Positions 62,749 to 64,000 of a DNA stretch of 64,000 bases are shown in pieces. The notes beneath the pieces are model-generated. The model saw only the letters and a program-made list of their open reading frames with translations, did not search any database and was not told the DNA's origin. A program made the position numbers and the translations under genes. Origin of the DNA: Synechococcus sp. CBW1107 (GTDB taxonomy: Bacteria; Cyanobacteriota; Cyanobacteriia; PCC-6307; Cyanobiaceae); the NCBI RefSeq assembly GCF_015841355.1, contig NZ_CP064908.1, positions 1,364,001-1,428,000 on the forward strand, given 5' to 3'. The stretch's first letter is position 1. Each line of letters starts with the position of its first letter.

Positions 62749-64000
62749 GTGCCCCTGCCACCGCCCCGGCCCCATCAGGCCCTCACGGCATCGGCTTCCC
62801 TGCGGCAACTGCTCGACAGCCTCAGCCGGGAGCAACGGCGCAACCAGGAGCTGCTGGCCTCCCTCGGCTTCGCCCTGCGCAGCTTCACCAACCTGAACCG
62901 CTTCCTCGAGCTGGTTCCCCTGGTGTCGTCCCGCCTGGTGGGAGCTGAGGCCAGCCTGCTGGTGGTCTTCCACCCCGACGGGCGCCTCTGGCGGGAGCAC
63001 ACCCAGGCCAGTCCCGCCTCCCGCAGCGGCGAACTGGTGCGGCTGCTGGGGGAGCTGGATCTGCCCGCTGGCCTGGCTGAGGAGGAGGAGGTCTCCCAGC
63101 TCGATCTGCAGGTGCGCCGGCTGCTGGGGGAGGTGCAGCTGTTCGGCACCTCCGTGGTGGCCCGCAACCGGACCCGCGGACGCCTCTACGTCTTCGGCAG
63201 CGCCGAAGGTCTGACCTGGAGTGATGTCCACCGCCGCCACGTGCAGCTGGTGGCCGATCTCACGGGCGTGGCGATCGAAACCGAGCTGCTGCAGGAGGAC
63301 CGCCGCCGTCATGAGCGCCTTGATCGTCAGCTCAACACCGGTGCCGAGATCCAGGCGCAGCTGCTTCCCGACCACTGTCCGGTGATTGAGGGAGTGGAGC
63401 TGGCCGCCCGCTGTCGGCCGGCCTTCGAGGTGGGGGGTGACTACTACGACTTCATCCCGACCCGGCCCCGGCTCAGCGGACGCCGTCGTGAAACCTCTCG
63501 CTGGGCCCTGGTGATGGGCGATGTGATGGGCAAGGGTGTCCCCGCCGGCCTGCTGATGACGCTGCTGCGGGGGATGCTGCGGGCCGAGGTGCTGAGCGGC
63601 CATGCCCCCGACCGGATCCTGCACGACCTCAACGAACTGGCCCAGGAGGACCTGGCCCATTCGCATCGCTTCGTCACGCTCTTCTACTCCGACTTCGATC
63701 CCCGCAGCCGCGTGCTCCGCTATGCCAACGCCGCCCACAATCCGCCCCTGCTCTGGCGGCACCAGCGCCACGGGGTGGAGCGGCTCGATGCTCCGGGACT
63801 GCTGATCGGCCTGCAACCGGAGGCCCAGTACGGCTGCGAGCGGGTGGTGCTGGAGCCCGGGGATGTGGTGCTCTATTACACCGATGGGGTCAGTGAAGCC
63901 CTCGGTCTCACGGGTGAGCGCTTCGAGGAGGAGCGCCTGCAGCGGCACCTGGGAGAAGCCTGCCGGGCCGGTAAGAGCGCCCAGGGTGTTCTCGATGCTC
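62749..64000 (+). CDS. PP2C (SpoIIE/RsbU-type) serine phosphatase, 3' end cut off
   Basis: The frame from GTG 62749 is open to the end of the window (417 codons). The N-terminal part has a helical opening (SLRQLLDSLSREQRRNQELL) and a GAF-like sensory domain (ASLLVVFHPDGRLWREH to GVAIETELL). From about residue 190 there is a PP2C/SpoIIE phosphatase domain with AEIQAQLLPD, EVGGDYYDF, GDVMGKGVPAGLLM, AAHNPPLL and YTDGVSEAL; the aspartates bind metal. RsbU-like phosphatases act on anti-sigma antagonists; no such partner is in the window. Confidence 0.9.
   Translation, partial: MPLPPPRPHQALTASASLRQLLDSLSREQRRNQELLASLGFALRSFTNLNRFLELVPLVSSRLVGAEASLLVVFHPDGRLWREHTQASPASRSGELVRLLGELDLPAGLAEEEEVSQLDLQVRRLLGEVQLFGTSVVARNRTRGRLYVFGSAEGLTWSDVHRRHVQLVADLTGVAIETELLQEDRRRHERLDRQLNTGAEIQAQLLPDHCPVIEGVELAARCRPAFEVGGDYYDFIPTRPRLSGRRRETSRWALVMGDVMGKGVPAGLLMTLLRGMLRAEVLSGHAPDRILHDLNELAQEDLAHSHRFVTLFYSDFDPRSRVLRYANAAHNPPLLWRHQRHGVERLDAPGLLIGLQPEAQYGCERVVLEPGDVVLYYTDGVSEALGLTGERFEEERLQRHLGEACRAGKSAQGVLDA

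Overview
This window comes from the chromosome of a high-GC unicellular cyanobacterium of the Synechococcus/Cyanobium type. Evidence for this is PsbQ (cyanobacterial lipoprotein form), a Tic20-like protein, a phytol-kinase-like protein, several cyanobacterial protein families (DUF3134, DUF1400, DUF502) and two NtcA-type boxes. The order from thrC across dnaN, an unknown gene, purL, purF, a type II topoisomerase A subunit, a TPR protein, queG, nusB, ftsY and a PP2C phosphatase is the block that opens marine picocyanobacterial genome numbering. I saw no tRNA, rRNA, insertion sequence, prophage or CRISPR array.

Layout. 1-2.4 kb: molybdenum cofactor genes (moaD end, moaE; moeA and moaC on the other strand). 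2.4-8.8 kb: a DM13-domain exported protein divergent from a tightly packed run of ECF sigma factor, RskA-like anti-sigma, ArsS, a TVP38/flavoprotein disulfide reductase fusion and ArsM. This looks like an arsenosugar operon placed behind its own extracytoplasmic sigma/anti-sigma pair, and is the most unusual thing here. 9-14.6 kb: MFS transporter, ppk1, a group 2 sigma factor with a perfect NtcA box upstream, a phytol-kinase-like protein and an unknown. 14.7-27 kb: DAHP synthase, acnB, a ClC protein lacking the gating glutamate, a lipoprotein with a second perfect NtcA box, a radical SAM protein, an O-antigen-ligase-like protein, purU, psbQ, an FAD oxidoreductase and pstS. 27-37.8 kb: dnaK, aroE, Tic20-like, rpsF, argG, mraY, purT, an LCP protein and several small genes. 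37.8-48 kb: DUF1400 hydrolase, uvrA, recN, an ABC1 kinase, a second DUF1400 protein and thrC. 48.0-48.5 kb: the only gene-free stretch over 300 bp, with a 46-bp palindrome, DnaA-box-like 9-mers and an AT-rich tract; probably oriC. 48.5-64 kb: the conserved dnaN-to-phosphatase block.

Functional links. PurU releases formate, which PurT can use in purine synthesis beside PurL and PurF. PstS and Ppk1 handle phosphate, whose toxic analogue arsenate is what the ArsM/ArsS pathway ultimately deals with. The two NtcA boxes suggest nitrogen control of a group 2 sigma factor and of a small lipoprotein. All functional calls are from reading translated sequence and motifs by eye; no searches were run.
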